Positions 5,876 to 5,956 of a stretch of DNA of 5,956 bases are shown here, in pieces; the stretch's first letter is position 1, and the number at the start of each line of letters is the position of its first letter. This DNA comes from Actinomycetota bacterium (GTDB taxonomy: Bacteria; Actinomycetota; Actinomycetes; Nanopelagicales; Nanopelagicaceae), in NCBI GenBank assembly GCA_947496345.1, contig CANMCL010000058.1, positions 1 through 5,956 of the forward strand, read 5' to 3'. The translations under genes were made by a program, and so were the position numbers. The notes beneath the pieces are model-generated. The model made no database searches. It was not told the DNA's origin and was given only the letters and a program-made list of their open reading frames with translations.

Positions 5876-5956
5876 ATGGAGCGAACTCTGATCACCATCC
5901 CGCCTGCAATTTCGATGGTTTCACTCATCGGCGCCGGCGATGCCAATTTAAGAGTT
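5876..5956 (+). CDS. PhoH-family ATPase, N-terminal 27 residues only (3' end beyond window)
   Basis: The ATG at 5876 opens a frame running to the last base of the window (27 codons). The peptide, with TLITIPPAISMVSLIG (4-19) and GDANLRV (21-27), matches in pattern the start of actinobacterial PhoH proteins, which typically begin with PP-x-x-x-M-V-x-L-x-G, then a D residue and LRV. The position directly after rsmE and a HIT gene is where phoH is expected; ybeY would usually follow. PhoH proteins are putative cytoplasmic ATPases, often linked to RNA metabolism, but the Walker motifs lie outside the window and cannot be checked. A weak -10-like TAGTAT (5860-5865) precedes the ATG and there is no Shine-Dalgarno. 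The call rests on a short peptide plus synteny. Confidence 0.7.
   Translation, partial: MERTLITIPPAISMVSLIGAGDANLRV

Overview
The window is a conserved bacterial housekeeping block. All genes are on the + strand and almost back to back: lepA (5' end cut off by the window edge), hemW, a small DoxX-like membrane protein gene, hrcA, dnaJ, rsmE, a hinT-type HIT gene, and the first 27 codons of a PhoH-like gene running off the 3' edge. This order (lepA-hemW ... hrcA-dnaJ-rsmE-HIT-phoH) is typical of Actinobacteria. The HrcA, RsmE and HIT sequences also look actinobacterial (for example the WPPG end of the HIT protein). Base composition, by eye around the mid-40s % GC, is low for that phylum. Together this suggests a streamlined low-GC actinobacterium, most plausibly a freshwater acI/Nanopelagicales (Planktophila-like) lineage. 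That assignment is an inference from memory, not a database match.

Layout. 1-1421: C-terminal three quarters of the ribosomal GTPase LepA/EF4. 1424-2542: radical-SAM heme chaperone HemW, starting at GTG two bases after the lepA stop. 2543-2564: short gap with a small hairpin and a probable leaderless promoter. 2565-2903: four-helix DoxX-like protein. 2924-3661: heat-shock repressor HrcA, unusually short. 3665-4774: DnaJ co-chaperone, three bases after hrcA. 4774-5493: RsmE 16S rRNA methyltransferase, overlapping dnaJ by one base. 5509-5856: HIT-family nucleotide hydrolase with its own probable leaderless promoter. 5876-5956: start of PhoH. No gap exceeds about 22 bases. There are no RNA genes, mobile elements, CRISPR arrays or long repeats.

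How the genes fit together. LepA and RsmE act on the ribosome. HrcA and DnaJ are the repressor and co-chaperone arms of the heat-shock response. HemW delivers heme. PhoH is a putative RNA-linked ATPase and the HIT protein hydrolyses aminoacyl- or phosphoramidate-nucleotides. The block is best read as several overlapping transcription units: lepA-hemW, doxX-hrcA-dnaJ-rsmE, and hinT-phoH onwards.

The most interesting observation is that HrcA is 245 residues instead of roughly 340. It has an in-frame internal gap of about 95-100 residues that removes the inserted dimerisation domain and the first part of the GAF-like domain, while the DNA-binding domain and the C-terminal half of the GAF-like domain are well conserved. 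Second is a pair of near-perfect TANNNT-N6-ATG arrangements, before the DoxX-like gene and hinT, that look like leaderless promoters. I did not find a previously undescribed multi-gene system here.
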